This document shows, piece by piece, positions 6,078-6,758 of a stretch of DNA of 6,758 nt. Both the position numbers and the translations under genes were made by a program. Positions within the stretch are counted from its first letter, which is position 1. Every line of letters begins with the position of its first letter. The stretch comes from QWPN01 sp044360305. Its GTDB lineage: Bacteria > Planctomycetota > Planctomycetia > Pirellulales > UBA1268. The DNA lies in contig JBIKKQ010000182.1 of assembly GCA_044360305.1 (NCBI GenBank), positions 1-6,758 on the forward strand. Direction: 5' to 3'. The notes under the pieces are model-generated. The model did not search any database. It was not told the origin of the DNA and worked only from the letters and a program-made list of their open reading frames with translations.

Positions 6078-6656
6078 ATGGTGCGACGCACGCGGTTTCT
6101 GGTGACGGCCCTGATCCTGGCCGTCGGGGCCTCCTCGCAGACGGGTTGCTTCTGGCTCACGTCGCAGGGGCCGAACATCGGTCCGCTTGCCATCCCGATC
6201 CCGGTGCCGGTCGGCATTCAGAAGGCCAAGGAAGACCAGTTCTGGAACTACGAGCGCTACGAGCGGGCGCCGGTGCTCGGCCCGCTGCAGCCCGGCGGTC
6301 CCTGCGAGGCGCTCGACGAGCCGAGCGACGACGAGGTGATGCGGGCCCTGGAGAAGGCCCGTCCCGTGCAGGGCAACTGGCCGTTCTTGTACGAGATCCA
6401 GCGGAACCACGTGCGGATCTCGAAGTGCAAGATCTCCGACTACATCGATCCGCCCCGGCACATGCCGCTGGTCGGTCCGGTGCAGGTTCACCATGCCCAT
6501 TACAAGTGCACGGTCTACTTCCAGGAGGTGCGGCGGGTCGGCTGGCCGGTGCCGCACACGCTGGTGGACGAGGACTGCCAGGAAGTGCTCTACATCGACC
6601 ACGACCACCTGCACATGGTGGGCGACGTCTGCACGGGCTGCGACGCGAACTTTTGA
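6078..6656 (+). CDS. Probable lipoprotein, Cys/His-rich, function unknown
   Basis: 192 residues. The N-terminus has basic VRRTR, a hydrophobic core (7-18) and SQTGC ending at Cys24. This resembles a lipoprotein signal, although Q at -3 departs from the usual Leu, so simple export is an alternative. The mature part begins with a Pro/Ile-rich stretch (PLAIPIPVPV). A charged segment follows (about 55-100), with KEDQFWNYERYER and then DEPSDDEVMRALEKARP. The second half carries six further cysteines (76, 117, 144, 167, 185, 188) and histidine clusters, HHAHYKC (138-144) and DHDHLHM (174-180). It ends with CTGC (185-188). The even cysteine count fits disulfides or a metal site; neither is shown. 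GGAGG (6064-6068), 9 nt before the ATG, gives a strong start. I recall similar proteins in planctomycetes, all uncharacterised. It is likely monocistronic, between the terminator and the 3' hairpins. Confidence 0.88.
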   Translation: MVRRTRFLVTALILAVGASSQTGCFWLTSQGPNIGPLAIPIPVPVGIQKAKEDQFWNYERYERAPVLGPLQPGGPCEALDEPSDDEVMRALEKARPVQGNWPFLYEIQRNHVRISKCKISDYIDPPRHMPLVGPVQVHHAHYKCTVYFQEVRRVGWPVPHTLVDEDCQEVLYIDHDHLHMVGDVCTGCDANF

Positions 6657-6658
6657 TC

Positions 6659-6758
6659 AGCGCCTGTCGGGCCATCCATGGCCCCGACAGGCTTGGCTCG
6701 GCGGGGCGAAGCCGAGGTTCTGAGTAGAGCGCCTGTCGGGCCATCCATGGCCCCGACA
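6659..6758 (+). repeat. Direct repeat: 31-nt identical units, period 69 nt, open at right edge
   Basis: Positions 6659-6689 and 6728-6758 are identical over 31 nt. The second copy is cut by the window end, so the true unit may be longer. Each unit contains the palindromic core of the 31-nt hairpin. Between the copies, CTCGGC (6697-6702) and GCCGAG (6711-6716) form another 6-bp hairpin. The first unit starts 2 nt after the lipoprotein stop. This may be the start of a longer tandem array or a pair of 3'-end elements. Confidence 0.85.
6662..6692 (+). other. 31-nt 3'-end hairpin with UCCA loop and bulged C (copy B)
   Basis: The outer helix is 10 bp (GCCTGTCGGG 6662-6671 with CCCGACAGGC 6683-6692). 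C6682 is bulged, the inner helix is CCA/TGG (6672-6674, 6679-6681) and the loop is TCCA (6675-6678). It starts 5 nt after the lipoprotein stop. It has the same lengths, bulge position and loop as copy A at 4409-4439, although the outer helices differ. A further copy begins at 6731 and is cut at 6758. Confidence 0.8.

Noticed and set aside
6659..6758. CRISPR array reading of the 31-nt repeats with a 38-nt interval
   Set aside because: Only two copies are visible, the repeat is an almost complete palindrome placed directly after a stop codon, the interval itself contains a hairpin, and no cas gene is present. The hairpin family link to 4409-4439 explains it better.

Overview
The window is a GC-rich bacterial chromosomal segment that reads as a planctomycete, most likely a Pirellulales-type organism. 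The assignment rests on three proteins whose architectures I associate with that phylum from memory, not from a search. They are an exported TlpA-type thioredoxin carrying acidic EF-hand-like repeats, a BON-domain protein with a long Pro/Met/Gly-rich linker and a Tyr/Trp/Pro-rich tail, and a Cys/His-rich probable lipoprotein of unknown function.

Layout. Positions 1-1479 (minus strand) hold the first 493 codons of typA/bipA, a ribosome-associated translational GTPase cut by the left edge of the window. Upstream of it on the same strand are tRNA-Ala(UGC) (1652-1724) and tRNA-Ile(GAU) (1769-1842). They have a plausible promoter at 1884-1913 and an inverted repeat between that promoter and the first tRNA. 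So the minus-strand half is a translation-related cluster: tRNA-Ile, tRNA-Ala, typA.

The plus-strand half diverges from it. It encodes the exported redoxin protein (2073-3998), a small three-helix membrane protein (4127-4402), the exported BON protein (4753-5853) and the probable lipoprotein (6078-6656). A clear intrinsic terminator (5914-5957) closes the BON transcription unit. The lipoprotein gene has its own leader with a sigma-54-like site. All the plus-strand products except the small membrane protein carry export signals, so this side looks devoted to the cell envelope. No shared pathway can be read from the sequence.

The non-coding DNA holds the most unusual signal. A 31-nt hairpin with one fixed architecture lies 6 nt after the stop of the small membrane protein gene (4409-4439) and again 5 nt after the stop of the lipoprotein gene (6662-6692). 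A further partial copy runs off the right edge. The architecture is a 10-bp outer helix, one bulged C, a 3-bp inner helix and a UCCA loop. The outer helices differ almost completely in sequence yet both pair perfectly, which suggests a conserved structure and not a simple sequence repeat. The 350-nt gap at 4403-4752 also contains a 15-bp hairpin, a 10-bp palindrome and a 9-bp inverted repeat enclosing two smaller hairpins. It may be a structured RNA or a composite of repeat elements.
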